Below, piece after piece: positions 43,499-52,746 of a stretch of DNA of 64,000 nucleotides. The translations under genes were made by a program, and so were the position numbers. The stretch is from contig NZ_JADIKC010000002.1 in assembly GCF_016905005.1 (NCBI RefSeq), positions 1 through 64,000 on the forward strand, in the 5' to 3' direction. The notes beneath the pieces are model-generated. The model searched no databases, had not been told where the DNA came from, and saw only the letters and a list, made by a program, of their open reading frames with translations. The stretch is from Dyella kyungheensis. GTDB lineage: Bacteria; Pseudomonadota; Gammaproteobacteria; Xanthomonadales; Rhodanobacteraceae. The stretch's first letter is position 1. Every line of letters starts with the position of its first letter.

Positions 43499-45815
43499 GC
43501 GGTGCCATCAGGATCGAAAGACAGAAATGGAACGCCACGCCAAGGCCGACCGTGAGGCCGATCGCGCGCAAGACCGGAATGGTGCTCCAGGCCAGCATGC
43601 CGAACACCAGCAGGGCGGACAGCACACACACCAGCGTAGCGTGCAGCGTGCGCCGTTGTTCGGCCGCATCGCCCGTATCGCGCTCGAAGAACAGCGCGTA
43701 ATGCAGGCCCAGGCCCGCGGCCAGGATCAGCGCGACCAGATGAAAGAGCGATATTTCCACGCCCGATACACGCTCGACGGCGAGCACCAGGAACGTGGCC
43801 AGGGTCATCGGCGCCAGCACGTGCCATGCGCGCCGCACGCTGCGCAGCGCCACCACGATGGCGATGACCAGCAGCGCGGTGGCGCCGAGCAAGGCATGGA
43901 GAATGCGCGCCCGGTAGTCCACCACCAGCGATTCGGCGGCGCCCTTGAGGTCCAACAGGCGCACATCGCCACCGCTGTCGCGGGCCAGTGCCTGCAGCGC
44001 GTCCACATCGTGCACGCCGCTGAGTGTGCCAAGGCCAAGCCAATGGCCGTCTCGCTGCATCAGCATCGCCGAGACCCGCTGTCCCAGCGGTGACGACCCG
44101 AATTGCTGTGGCGTCAGCAACGGCAGGCTGCGCGCCTTCTCCACGTCGTCGAGGAAAGGCGAGAACAGGCCGGACTGAAATGGCATGCCCTGCTCCGCTT
44201 CGGCCAATGCGCGGGTCAGCGCAGCGCGGTCGGGCAAGGCCTGCTGCCGCGCACGCTGCACGGCTTCACTGGGCAGATAGCGCGACGGCAGCTCCACCGC
44301 ATCGACGGCGTGGCGCGCGACCAATGCATCGACGGCGGGCTCCAGTTTCTCCGACAGGGCCAGCACGCCTTGCTCGTCCGGCGCCTGCAGCACCAGCAGG
44401 TAACGCACGTCGGGAGCGCCCAGCGCTTCGCGCAGTCGCGCATCGCGCAGCAACAGATCGCGCGGCAGTGGCGTCAACGCCGACAGGTCGTTCTGCCAGA
44501 ACGGGCCTTGCGCGAACACCAGCATGAGCACCGTCGCCACGGCGACCAGCAGGGGAATCCAGCGTGGTCGCGGCAGACGGTCGACGAATCGGCGGGCACG
44601 GATCAGCCAGCCCATGTTGGCGACGTCGCGCACACGATCCGGCAACAAGTACGGCAGCAGATAGCGTGTGCTGAAGCCCGCCACCAGCAAGCCCGTCACG
44701 GTGAACACCGCCAGTTGCTGCAGGCCGCTCACGCCGGAAGCGAAGAACGCCGCATAGGCAATGCAAGCCGAGGCAATCGCGGTGAGCAGCAGCGGCCACA
44801 GGTCGCGCACGCTCTGCACGGCACTTTCGCCCGCGCGACGATGGCTCAGCACGCGGATCGGATACTCCTGCGCCACGCCGAGCAAGGTGAAGCCGAACGC
44901 GAGCGTGATCCCATGCACCTGCGGAAACAGCAGCACCAGCGCGCCGATGCCGGCCAGCGCCGCGCTGGCGATGGGCAGGGCGGAGAACAGCAGCGAGCCG
45001 ATGCTTCGGTACGCCAGCAGCAACAACACGATGAAACCCACGGTCGAGATGCGGCCGATCCATTCCGCCTGCCCGCGCGTCTGCGTGTTTGCCACCACGC
45101 TGAAATAGCCTGGACCGCTGACCACCACCGACGCGCCTGCATGCGCCGGCAACGCGTCGAAGTCGCGCTGAATGCCGTCGATGGCCTGCGCCTGGGCGTC
45201 CGGATCGAAACCCGCCGCGTGCGTCAGCACCAGCAACAAGGCTTCGTGCTGCGGCGAAAACCACACGCCCTGCACGATCTCCGGCGACTTGGGCGGCGAC
45301 CAGCGCTCCGCCAGCTTGAGCACTTCCAGGGTCGGATCGCGGGGCAGCAAGCCCTTCAGCATGCTCGCCGCAGGCGACGACAGATCGTCCAGCCGTTGCT
45401 CCAGTTCGTCGCGCAGATACGCGGCGTCCAGCGCTTGATGATCCAGCGTGGGCGAGAGCAGATAGCGATAGGGCAACAGGGCATCGTCGAGCGCGCCGAT
45501 GTCGAAGCTGCCATTGAGCACCTGCGCGTAGCGCTCGTCCTTGCGCAGGGCGGCAGCGAGCTGTTGGCTCAAGGCGGCGGCTTGTTCGTCGGACTTGCCG
45601 CTGATCGCCAGCAACAGCAGGCGCGAGCCCGGTCCCTCGCCCACCTGCTCCATCAGCAGACGCTGGTCGGGCGTGGTGGGCGCCGGCATGAAGCTGCGCA
45701 GGTCGGTGCTGACGGTGAGGTGCCGCGTCACGAACAGGCCGAGCACGGCCAGCGTCGCCAGCCACAACACCAGCAGCGTCAGGCGGCCACGACGCACCTT
45801 CAACCGCCCTGGCAA
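43482..45815 (-). CDS. MMPL/RND-type exporter of the pigment cluster
   Basis: 777 residues. One helix at the N-terminus (LTLLVLWLATLAVLGLFV) is followed by a large periplasmic domain (about 35-240), a block of five to six helices, a second periplasmic domain (about 430-640) and a second helix block, the MMPL/RND layout. YRSIGSLLFSALPIASAALAGIGAL is typical. It resembles the exporters of aryl-polyene and xanthomonadin clusters and probably moves the polyene lipid outward. Its start overlaps the LolA-like gene by 16 bases. Confidence 0.88.
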   Translation of the reverse strand: MPGRLKVRRGRLTLLVLWLATLAVLGLFVTRHLTVSTDLRSFMPAPTTPDQRLLMEQVGEGPGSRLLLLAISGKSDEQAAALSQQLAAALRKDERYAQVLNGSFDIGALDDALLPYRYLLSPTLDHQALDAAYLRDELEQRLDDLSSPAASMLKGLLPRDPTLEVLKLAERWSPPKSPEIVQGVWFSPQHEALLLVLTHAAGFDPDAQAQAIDGIQRDFDALPAHAGASVVVSGPGYFSVVANTQTRGQAEWIGRISTVGFIVLLLLAYRSIGSLLFSALPIASAALAGIGALVLLFPQVHGITLAFGFTLLGVAQEYPIRVLSHRRAGESAVQSVRDLWPLLLTAIASACIAYAAFFASGVSGLQQLAVFTVTGLLVAGFSTRYLLPYLLPDRVRDVANMGWLIRARRFVDRLPRPRWIPLLVAVATVLMLVFAQGPFWQNDLSALTPLPRDLLLRDARLREALGAPDVRYLLVLQAPDEQGVLALSEKLEPAVDALVARHAVDAVELPSRYLPSEAVQRARQQALPDRAALTRALAEAEQGMPFQSGLFSPFLDDVEKARSLPLLTPQQFGSSPLGQRVSAMLMQRDGHWLGLGTLSGVHDVDALQALARDSGGDVRLLDLKGAAESLVVDYRARILHALLGATALLVIAIVVALRSVRRAWHVLAPMTLATFLVLAVERVSGVEISLFHLVALILAAGLGLHYALFFERDTGDAAEQRRTLHATLVCVLSALLVFGMLAWSTIPVLRAIGLTVGLGVAFHFCLSILMAPHARQD

Positions 45816-46447
45816 AGAGCGGCTAGCGCGTCCCGCGTGGGCGTCGCCGGCATCTTGGCGGCATACGCGCCGAGCAGGTCGATGGCGACGTCGCCATCGG
45901 CTTCCTGCATGCGCATGCAGTGCGGTTCGTTGCCGCTGCCGTCGATGTCGATGCGGCTCACCGTCTGCGCGAGTTTCGCGTCGCGCGGGGTCAAAGTCAG
46001 CGTCCAGTGATCGGCGCCATCGGCGCTGTGCTGCACGGTGAAGGCCTGCTCGAGGCGCGATGCATCGCCGCCCAGCAACGCCACGAAGCTGTCGAGCAGC
46101 AGCTGCAACTGCGGCGCGCGCTTGAGCGAAAAGCTTCGCGACGAACGGCCTTCGCGCTGCTGTGTCACTTCGCCGTCGCCGATGGTCGACACTTCGCGCG
46201 TGGGATGTTCCACCGTGCGCTCGAGCTTGTCGCCACCCAGCCAGGCAAGCTGTCCGGACACGACCAGCGGCTTGTCCAGCATCTTCATGAAGCGCGCTTC
46301 GGCAAAAGGCGTGCGCGCCGGAGCAGGGCGCCCCAGCGAGGCGACCAGGGCGCGCGCGGTCGCCGCGTCTTCAGGCGCCGACGCGTTCGCGCACAGCGAC
46401 AGCATCAGGCCGCACAGCAGTGTCCACGTCTTGCTGCCAGAAGTCAT
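45800..46447 (-). CDS. LolA-like periplasmic carrier of the pigment cluster
   Basis: 215 residues with a signal peptide (MTSGSKTWTLLCGLMLSLCANASA). The mature part (FAEARFMKMLDKPLVVSGQLAWLGGDKLERTVEHPTREVSTIGDGEVT) has the LolA/LolB beta-barrel pattern. Located directly before the MMPL exporter, it is likely to pass the hydrophobic product through the periplasm. Its start lies 77 bases inside the upstream acyltransferase gene, an unusually long overlap. Confidence 0.85.
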   Translation of the reverse strand: MTSGSKTWTLLCGLMLSLCANASAPEDAATARALVASLGRPAPARTPFAEARFMKMLDKPLVVSGQLAWLGGDKLERTVEHPTREVSTIGDGEVTQQREGRSSRSFSLKRAPQLQLLLDSFVALLGGDASRLEQAFTVQHSADGADHWTLTLTPRDAKLAQTVSRIDIDGSGNEPHCMRMQEADGDVAIDLLGAYAAKMPATPTRDALAALCQGG

Positions 46448-47324
46448 AGAAGTTGAACCAGTTGTAGGGAGCGACGTGGATATAGTGTTCCACGCGACGG
46501 GCGAAGCGGGCGATCACCGCGTCCAGTGCCTGGGCGCGATCCTGGCGCGGAATCTCGATGCGTTCCGCGAACGGCTCGAAGATCAGGCGATAGCGGTTGC
46601 CGCCTTCGTACAGACCAAAGCACAACACCACCGGCACGCGCAGGCTGTGCGCGAGCAGCCAGGGGCCGACCGGGAACGGCGCAGGCTCGCCGAGGAAGGC
46701 GGTACGGCGCAGCACTTCGTGTTCGCGCCCGCGGTCGGCCAGCAACGCCACCATCGCGCCCTGTTGGCAGGCTTCGGCCATGGCGAGCGTGATCGACGGG
46801 CCGCCCTTGGAGGCATCGATGACGCTGTTGCCGACATCCGGCGCCAGCGATTCGAGCAGCTGGGTCATCGCCGGTGTCTTCTGCTTGTCCAGCACCACCC
46901 GCAGGCGCGTGTCGGGGCGACGCGAACTGAGCGCGCGCAAGGCCTCGAAACTACCTTGATGCGTGCCCAGCAGGAGCACGCCTTGCCCCTGCGCGAAGCT
47001 GGCTTCGAGCTCTTCGAGGCCTTCGACGGTGACATCGAAATCCTTCTCGCCACGCGCGAGCAGGAACACGCGATCGAGCAGCGTCGCCGCAAAGCAGTGG
47101 ATATGTTTCATCACATGCCAGGGCGTGACCGGCTTGTCGAGCACGCGTTCGAGAAAACGACGCGAGGCTTCGCGCTCGGGTCCGCGGCGCAGATAGAAGT
47201 ACAGCGTGACGGGATACAGGATCAGGCGGCCCAACGGACGGCCGCCGTACAACGCGATGCTGCGAATCAGCCACAGCGCAAAACGCCCGCCGCCCTCTGG
47301 CCGACTCTGCCAGTGCTCAGTCAT
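46371..47324 (-). CDS. LpxL/HtrB-type acyltransferase of the pigment cluster
   Basis: 317 residues. Motifs of lysophospholipid/lipid A acyltransferases are visible: VLLLGTHQGSFEAL (HX4E), DKQKTPAMTQLLE, and ALLADRGREHEVLRRTAFLGEPAPFPVGP. The C-terminal tyrosine-rich YNWFNFYDFW is typical of pigment-cluster members. It could join the polyene to a glycerolipid or other headgroup. Start at 47324 overlaps the ApeI-like gene by 4 bases; the end overlaps the LolA-like gene by 77. Confidence 0.87.
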   Translation of the reverse strand: MTEHWQSRPEGGGRFALWLIRSIALYGGRPLGRLILYPVTLYFYLRRGPEREASRRFLERVLDKPVTPWHVMKHIHCFAATLLDRVFLLARGEKDFDVTVEGLEELEASFAQGQGVLLLGTHQGSFEALRALSSRRPDTRLRVVLDKQKTPAMTQLLESLAPDVGNSVIDASKGGPSITLAMAEACQQGAMVALLADRGREHEVLRRTAFLGEPAPFPVGPWLLAHSLRVPVVLCFGLYEGGNRYRLIFEPFAERIEIPRQDRAQALDAVIARFARRVEHYIHVAPYNWFNFYDFWQQDVDTAVRPDAVAVRERVGA

Positions 47325-47620
47325 GTCGTTCCCTCGATGGAACCGCGCGCGAGCAGATCGTCCCCTCGACGAATCTCGAAACGCACGCGGCCGTTTGCTT
47401 CGGTCAGCGCGACCTGCGCCTGCTGCTCCGGCAACAGCGGCGCCACGAACTTGGCCTCCAGCACGCGTGCCAGTCGTTCGCCGCGCCAGTCGCGCAGCGC
47501 CAGGGCGACTTGTTCGAGCAGGATCACGCCGGGCACCAGCGGCGAGCCGGGAAAGTGTCCGGGCAGGCTCGGGTGATCCGCGCCCACGCGAAATTCTCGC
47601 TGGAAAGCCTGGTGATTCAT
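47321..47620 (-). CDS. ApeI-like hotdog dehydratase
   Basis: 99 residues with the FabA/FabZ-type block HPSLPGHFPGSPLVPGVILLEQ. It is the second dehydratase of the cluster; in studied aryl-polyene systems ApeI and ApeP work together on hydroxyacyl-ACP intermediates. Overlaps neighbours on both sides by 4 bases. Confidence 0.87.
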   Translation of the reverse strand: MNHQAFQREFRVGADHPSLPGHFPGSPLVPGVILLEQVALALRDWRGERLARVLEAKFVAPLLPEQQAQVALTEANGRVRFEIRRGDDLLARGSIEGTT

Positions 47621-48339
47621 CGCGATGCCGGATCCTCGCCGCGCACCAGCGCCGGCCAGCGTGCCGCCAGGCCCATCGCAAGTTCATGCAGGCGAAGGTG
47701 ATGCACATGCCGCAGATGCCAACGGCGGAACGCGTTTTCCAGCAGGAAGGCGCTGGCGATCAACACATAGCCGCCCACATGCACGTACGACTGCGCCAGT
47801 CCTGCATGCACCGGCCACGGCGAGGCCAGGCCGAGCGAGCTGAGCAGGCCGCCCGGCTCCGCGCACAGCAGCAGCACGGCCAGCACCAGCGCCTGCGCCG
47901 CCGTAAGCAGCGCCCAGAACCAGGTGAGGTGGCGTGCATAAGGCGCGATGCCCGGCATGGTCAATCGTTCGGGTCCTTCCAGCGCCTCGATGAAACGGGC
48001 GATCAGCGGCGTGCGGCCTGCGCGCAGGGTGCGGCCGAACAACCACGACAGCAACGCGTTGACGGCAATCGGCACGCATTCCAGCAACAGGCCGACCATG
48101 CCGTGCAGCCACAGCCACGCCATCCCCGCCAGGGTGCCGGTCCAGACCAGCCACGGCGTGAGGCGACGCGTCGCCAGCGCGGGAATCATCAATACCGTGA
48201 GCAGCAACGCGCACGCCGCCAGCGAGAAGCCCTGGCGATGGGTCAGCACACCGGCCATGGCCAGCACCGGGTAGCCGAACATCAGCGGCATCCAGCGCCG
48301 CGACGTCGATTTCGGTGAAGCTGGATGGAAGGACGACAT
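47617..48339 (-). CDS. Polytopic membrane protein of the pigment cluster (COG4648-like)
   Basis: 240 residues with about six hydrophobic helices (MFGYPVLAMAGVL, ACALLLTVLMIPAL, WLVWTGTLAGMAWLWL, LLLECVPIAVNALLSWLFG, WFWALLTAAQALVLAVLLL, VHVGGYVLIASAFLLENAF). Similar membrane proteins occur in aryl-polyene and xanthomonadin clusters with unknown role. Start at 48339 (MSSFHP) preferred over 48381. Overlaps the ApeI-like gene by 4 bases. Confidence 0.7.
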   Translation of the reverse strand: MSSFHPASPKSTSRRWMPLMFGYPVLAMAGVLTHRQGFSLAACALLLTVLMIPALATRRLTPWLVWTGTLAGMAWLWLHGMVGLLLECVPIAVNALLSWLFGRTLRAGRTPLIARFIEALEGPERLTMPGIAPYARHLTWFWALLTAAQALVLAVLLLCAEPGGLLSSLGLASPWPVHAGLAQSYVHVGGYVLIASAFLLENAFRRWHLRHVHHLRLHELAMGLAARWPALVRGEDPASR

Positions 48340-48418
48340 GGGTGGCTCAGCCTGCGTGACAACGGGACGGCACGACGTCAAGTCTGCCGCGTGCGCAATG
48401 CATCATGCCCGATGTTGG

Positions 48419-48688
48419 TTAAACGGCACGCTGCCGTTCAATGTGCTCGGAGAGCGTGCGCAGGCTGGTGAAGATCTTGCGATTCTCGGGATTGTCCGAG
48501 CGCAGCTGGAAGCCGTAGCGCTTGGACACCGCCAAGGCAATTTCCAGGGCGTCGATGGAGTCCAGGCCCAGATCGCCGCCGAAAAGCGGTGCATCAGGGT
48601 CAATCTGGTCCGCCGTGACGGTTTCCAGGTTGAGGCTGTCCACGATCAACGTGGCCAGTTCATGTTGTGCGGTGCTCTGCTCGGCCAT
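48419..48688 (-). CDS. Acyl carrier protein of the pigment cluster
   Basis: 89 residues. The phosphopantetheine serine is Ser44 in GGDLGLDSIDALEI. It is acidic and all-helical and resembles XanC-type ACPs. It should carry the growing polyene. It is the first gene of the minus-strand arm and is divergent from the chorismatase gene; only one ACP is visible in the window. Start at 48688 (MAEQSTAQ). Confidence 0.9.
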   Translation of the reverse strand: MAEQSTAQHELATLIVDSLNLETVTADQIDPDAPLFGGDLGLDSIDALEIALAVSKRYGFQLRSDNPENRKIFTSLRTLSEHIERQRAV

Positions 48689-48774
48689 GCCGTTTCCGTA
48701 CCTGAATTCTTGCGTCTCTCCCCCAGAGCCGCAGGCCGGCCAGTGTAACATAGCGTCCCAGTTTCTCCGGTTGG

Positions 48775-49767
48775 ATGCCCATGGTTCAGGGTTGTGAAAA
48801 CGTAAGGCCTGCGCTGCACCGCGCGCCGCAGGTGTCCTACCGGTGGGTCGACCCGGAGACGGTGTTGCAGGAAGCAGGCACGCTGGCCGTGTTCGGCTTC
48901 GGTACGGGTGCCGCGCGCCATGCCGATCCGCGCTGGCTCAACGTCGACCTGGAAGATTTCGACGCGCCCACGCCGCTGGAGATCTGGCAGGTCGATGGCC
49001 CGGTGACGCACGGGCGCCTGGGCGAACTGCAATGGGCGAGCGGCGATGGCTGGCTGTTCGCGGCGATCACCGTTGACGAGCACACCCACGGCGGCCCGCG
49101 CGCAACGGCGGCGACGGCTTACGACCAGCTCTGCGCGTTCGTGGCCGCGCGCCGCGAATGCCACGTACAGCGCATCTGGAACTACCTGGCGGACATCAAC
49201 CAGGGCGAAGGCGATACGGAACGCTACAAGCAGTTCTGCGAAGGCCGCGCCGAAGGCATGGGCAACTTCTTCGCGGAAGGCTTTCCTGCCGCGACCGCCA
49301 TCGGACATCACGCCAGCACGCCACGCCTGCAGGTTTACCTGCTGGCCTGCGACGAACCCGGCGGGCGGGTGGAGAATCCCCGCCAGGTCAGCGCCTGGCG
49401 CTATCCGCGGCAATACGGCCGTACGCCGCCCAGCTTTGCCCGGGCGATGACGCTGCCGGGTCAGGACGCGCTGGCGATTTCCGGTACCGCTGCCGTGGTC
49501 GGCCATGCCTCCGCCCACCAGGACGATCTGCTCGCGCAGCTGGACGAAACGCTGGTGAACCTCGAGACCTTGCTGGCCAGCGCCAACATGCCGGCCGGTT
49601 TCGACACGCAGTCGCCGCTCAAGGCCTACGTACGGCATCCGACCGATGCGCCACTTGTGCGCGACTTCCTGCAAAGCCGCCTGCCCGGCGTGCCGGTACT
49701 GCTGCTGCACGGCGACATCTGCCGCAGCGAACTGTTGGTGGAAATCGACGGCTGGCGTTACGCCTGA
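48775..49767 (+). CDS. xanB2: XanB2-type chorismatase (hydroxybenzoate synthase)
   Basis: 330 residues of the chorismatase/pteridine-dependent-dioxygenase-like family. The segment RIWNYLADINQGEGDTERYKQFCEGRAEGM is characteristic, followed by ATAIGHHASTPRLQVYLLA and AISGTAAVVGHASAHQDDLLAQLDETLVNLETLLA. In Xanthomonas, XanB2 splits chorismate into 3- and 4-hydroxybenzoate; the 3-isomer feeds xanthomonadin and the diffusible factor pathway, and the 4-isomer feeds ubiquinone. It is divergent from the ACP with an 86-bp spacer that must hold both promoters. Confidence 0.93.
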   Translation: MPMVQGCENVRPALHRAPQVSYRWVDPETVLQEAGTLAVFGFGTGAARHADPRWLNVDLEDFDAPTPLEIWQVDGPVTHGRLGELQWASGDGWLFAAITVDEHTHGGPRATAATAYDQLCAFVAARRECHVQRIWNYLADINQGEGDTERYKQFCEGRAEGMGNFFAEGFPAATAIGHHASTPRLQVYLLACDEPGGRVENPRQVSAWRYPRQYGRTPPSFARAMTLPGQDALAISGTAAVVGHASAHQDDLLAQLDETLVNLETLLASANMPAGFDTQSPLKAYVRHPTDAPLVRDFLQSRLPGVPVLLLHGDICRSELLVEIDGWRYA

Positions 49768-50562
49768 TCAGCCCGACCAGCCTTGCGGCGACTGGCAGGC
49801 ATGAAACGTCTGCCGGAAGCCGTTCACCATGAAGTCGGCCAGCGCGGACTTCGACGCTGGCAGCGCGGCGTAGACATCGGCCAGCGCAAGGTCGCCCTTG
49901 CCTGTTTCCAGCGCAGAAACGGGCACACTGCTGAGCACCGCGGCGTGCACGGTCAAGCCGTTGGCGCGATAACGGAACAACGCGGTGCAATCGTCCGGAC
50001 GCGACTGCCAGCTCATCACCGGATTGGTCTGTCCTAGCAGTACCGGCGAGGCATCATGCCGCGAGGCCAGTTGCTCGCCCGCGTTCGGCAGCAGGCCGTC
50101 CGCCTCCTGCAGCAGGCATTCTTCGCAGGCCGGTATCACCGAGTAGGTTACCCACCCAGATGCCGCACCCTCGGGCGCGACAAAGGTGTAGCGCGCATTG
50201 GCGTCGGCACCGATGGCTGCCCGCTGCAGGCGCCAACCCGTCGGCACGGCCATCCAGCCGGCCACGCCGCCATAGAACCACTGCACCGCATCCTTGCCGG
50301 GTGGCGTGGCGGCGGGCAGAGGCGACAAGTCAGCCAGCTGGGGCCTGGTCCAATCGCCCAGGCCACCGTGCACGTCGACCAGGGTGACGCTGGCGCCGCC
50401 AAAGGCGACCGTGCGCAGCGCGTAGTCCGTACCAGCCGCCGACGCTCCCTCTGGCACGGCAGGCAGCTCACGCACTCCTTCACCAGCGCGCGTCCGCGAA
50501 CCGAACATGCTCAACACGGCCACGAAGGCCACCAAGACAACGCCACGGCATCGAATGCGCAT
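49768..50562 (-). CDS. DUF4850-like secreted protein
   Basis: 264 residues with a signal peptide (MRIRCRGVVLVAFVAVLSMFGSRTRAG). The body (GWMAVPTGWRLQRAAIGADANARYTFVAPEG and PACEECLLQEADGLLPNA) looks like DUF4850 domain proteins, with paired cysteines PACEEC. Its stop directly abuts that of xanB2 on the other strand. No known function; membership of the pigment cluster is not implied. Confidence 0.65.
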   Translation of the reverse strand: MRIRCRGVVLVAFVAVLSMFGSRTRAGEGVRELPAVPEGASAAGTDYALRTVAFGGASVTLVDVHGGLGDWTRPQLADLSPLPAATPPGKDAVQWFYGGVAGWMAVPTGWRLQRAAIGADANARYTFVAPEGAASGWVTYSVIPACEECLLQEADGLLPNAGEQLASRHDASPVLLGQTNPVMSWQSRPDDCTALFRYRANGLTVHAAVLSSVPVSALETGKGDLALADVYAALPASKSALADFMVNGFRQTFHACQSPQGWSG

Positions 50563-50687
50563 ACGCCCGCCCCTGTCTTCTGTGCAAGAACGCAGCTTAT
50601 ACAGGCAGATCGGGCCGATGCGAATCGAACGAAAGTCGTGTGGCGCAGCCCCGTCCCACTGGCCTTTGCACAGGCGGAAATGGCGCG

Positions 50688-51233
50688 CTAGCGTGAAGCG
50701 ACCTTCGCGTAGGCACGGTCCACCTGTCCGATAAAACTGCGCACGCCGGCATCGATGTATGGGTTGGCCGATCCCTGCGATGCATCGATGATCTGACGGT
50801 CCTTGTATGACCCGCTCTTGAGCAGGCGGCCCGTCACCGCATCGAACACATGGATCGTCGCGGTGTAACTGATCTCCGGCTTCATGCTGCCCCCGCCCAG
50901 GGGGTTATCCGGTGCCGAAAGATCCGGTGCGTAGCGCAGCGTCACGCGATAGGGCAGGTTCCGTTCGGCGGCGGGCGAGGGCCTGGCCGCGAATGCTTCG
51001 TTCTCCGGCGGCACCGCATCCAGCGTCACATGGCGCGCTTCGGCCCAGCGGTCGAAGGCGTTTTCCACGATGGCGCAATTCACCGTCTTGCTGACGCAGG
51101 CAAGGTAGGCATGGAAGCGCGGCGCACCATCGGCATCGAACAACGACACCGTGCCCGCATCGCCGGGGGCGCTGGCGCATCCATGCAACAACAGCGTACC
51201 GAGGAAAACGGCCAGGGCTTTTGCTCTGTGCAT
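50688..51233 (-). CDS. Hypothetical lipoprotein
   Basis: 181 residues beginning MHRAKALAVFLGTLLLHGCASA, lipobox LLHGC with Cys19. Mature segment includes FHAYLACVSKTVNCAIVENAFDRW and a beta-rich C-terminal half (MKPEISYTATIHVFDAVTGRLLKSGSYKDRQ). No family recognised. It lies between the DUF4850-like gene and glmU, all on the minus strand, with about 57 bp to glmU. Confidence 0.7.
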   Translation of the reverse strand: MHRAKALAVFLGTLLLHGCASAPGDAGTVSLFDADGAPRFHAYLACVSKTVNCAIVENAFDRWAEARHVTLDAVPPENEAFAARPSPAAERNLPYRVTLRYAPDLSAPDNPLGGGSMKPEISYTATIHVFDAVTGRLLKSGSYKDRQIIDASQGSANPYIDAGVRSFIGQVDRAYAKVASR

Positions 51234-51289
51234 ACGTTTGACGCTCCTGTCGGACGGTCACTGCCATGCGCCGCGTTCCAGCGCAGCTT

Positions 51290-52663
51290 CTATTTGTTCT
51301 TCTGCGGTCGCTTCCACCCGTGCAAGGTCACCTGCTTGGCACGTGCGAGGGTGAGTTCGCCGTCGGGCGCGTCCTTGCCAATCACCGAACCGGCGCCGAT
51401 CGTCGCATCCATGCCCACCGTCACCGGTGCGACCAGGGCGCTGTTGGAACCGATGAAGGCGCGGTCGCCAATGACGGTGAGGTGTTTGTTGGCACCGTCG
51501 TAATTGCAGGTGATGGTGCCGGCGCCGATGTTCACGCCGCTGCCGATCACGGTATCGCCGAGATAGCTCAGGTGATTGGCCTTGCTGCCCTCGCCGAGGC
51601 TCGCTTTCTTGGTCTCGACGAAATTGCCGATGTGCACGCCCGCCGCCAGCTCCGTGCCCGGCCGCAGGCGCGCGAACGGACCGATGGTGCACGGACCGTG
51701 CGTGACCACGCCTTCCAGGTCGCAATGGGCCTGCACCACGGTGCCGGCCGCCAGCGAGACATCCTTCAAACGCGTGAACGCACCGATCTGCACGTCGTCG
51801 CCCAGGGTGACATGGCCTTCGAGGATCACGTCGATGTCGATCTCGACATCCATGCCGGCGCTGACCTTGCCGCGCACGTCGATGCGCAACGGATCGGCGA
51901 TGCGCACGCCATCGAGCGCCAACGCCTTGGCCGCGCGCGAGCGGTACTGCGCCTCGAGTTCGGCCAGTTGCCATGGATTGTTGGCGCCGGCCGCTTCGTA
52001 TTCGTCATCGCATTCCACGCAGGCGGCGGCGCGATTTTCTTCCGCGGCCATGGCGAAGATGTCGGTGAGGTAGTACTCGCCCTGGGCGTTGTTGCGATCG
52101 AGTTTGGACGTCCATCGCTTCAGCGCGACCGCGTCGGCGGCGACGATTCCCGTGTTGATCAGGTTGATCGCACGCTGCGAGTCGTCGGCGTCCTTCTCCT
52201 CCACCACGGCACGCACGAAGCAGTTGCCGTCGCGCAACACGCGGCCATAGCCGGTGGGGTTGGCCACGCGCGTGGCCAGCAGGCTTACCGTGCCTTCGGC
52301 CTGCACCAGCTTCTCCAGCGTCTGCGCACGGGTCAGCGGCACGTCGCCATACAGCACCAGCACGGTCACGTTGTCCGGCACGTCCAGCAAGGCTTCGCGC
52401 ACCGCGTGGCCGGTGCCGAGACGCTGCGATTGCAGTACCCAGCGCAGATCGTCCTGGCCGTCGAACGCCGCGCGCACCTGCTCGCCGCAGTGCCCGTACA
52501 CCAGATGGATCGCCTGCGGCCGCAAGGCGCGCGCCGCTTCCAGCACATGCGCAAGCAACGGCCGCCCGGCCAGCGGCATCAGCACCTTGGCCTTCTTCGA
52601 CTTCATGCGCTTGCCCTCGCCGGCGGCGAGAACGATGACGTGCAGTGGCGTGGTCTTGAGCAT
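51290..52663 (-). CDS. glmU: Bifunctional UDP-GlcNAc pyrophosphorylase / GlcN-1-P acetyltransferase
   Basis: 457 residues, exactly the usual GlmU size. The N-terminal uridyltransferase opens [22 protein letters not shown]; the C-terminal left-handed beta-helix acetyltransferase has [27 protein letters not shown] and [15 protein letters not shown]. It makes UDP-N-acetylglucosamine for peptidoglycan and LPS. Close linkage to the atp operon is common in gammaproteobacteria. Start at 52663 (MLKTTPLHV). Confidence 0.97.
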   Translation of the reverse strand: MLKTTPLHVIVLAAGEGKRMKSKKAKVLMPLAGRPLLAHVLEAARALRPQAIHLVYGHCGEQVRAAFDGQDDLRWVLQSQRLGTGHAVREALLDVPDNVTVLVLYGDVPLTRAQTLEKLVQAEGTVSLLATRVANPTGYGRVLRDGNCFVRAVVEEKDADDSQRAINLINTGIVAADAVALKRWTSKLDRNNAQGEYYLTDIFAMAAEENRAAACVECDDEYEAAGANNPWQLAELEAQYRSRAAKALALDGVRIADPLRIDVRGKVSAGMDVEIDIDVILEGHVTLGDDVQIGAFTRLKDVSLAAGTVVQAHCDLEGVVTHGPCTIGPFARLRPGTELAAGVHIGNFVETKKASLGEGSKANHLSYLGDTVIGSGVNIGAGTITCNYDGANKHLTVIGDRAFIGSNSALVAPVTVGMDATIGAGSVIGKDAPDGELTLARAKQVTLHGWKRPQKNK

Positions 52664-52746
52664 GGGACGGACCTGTTTTCGACTAGCGGCGGAGCATAAC
52701 AGCCGGTGCACGCGGCCCCAGGGGCCTGATGATGTAGACCGTATGG

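Noticed and set aside
44103-46010. 635-residue plus-strand frame opposite the MMPL exporter
   Set aside because: Gln/His/Arg-rich shadow typical of antisense in GC-rich DNA; exporter on the minus strand is convincing.
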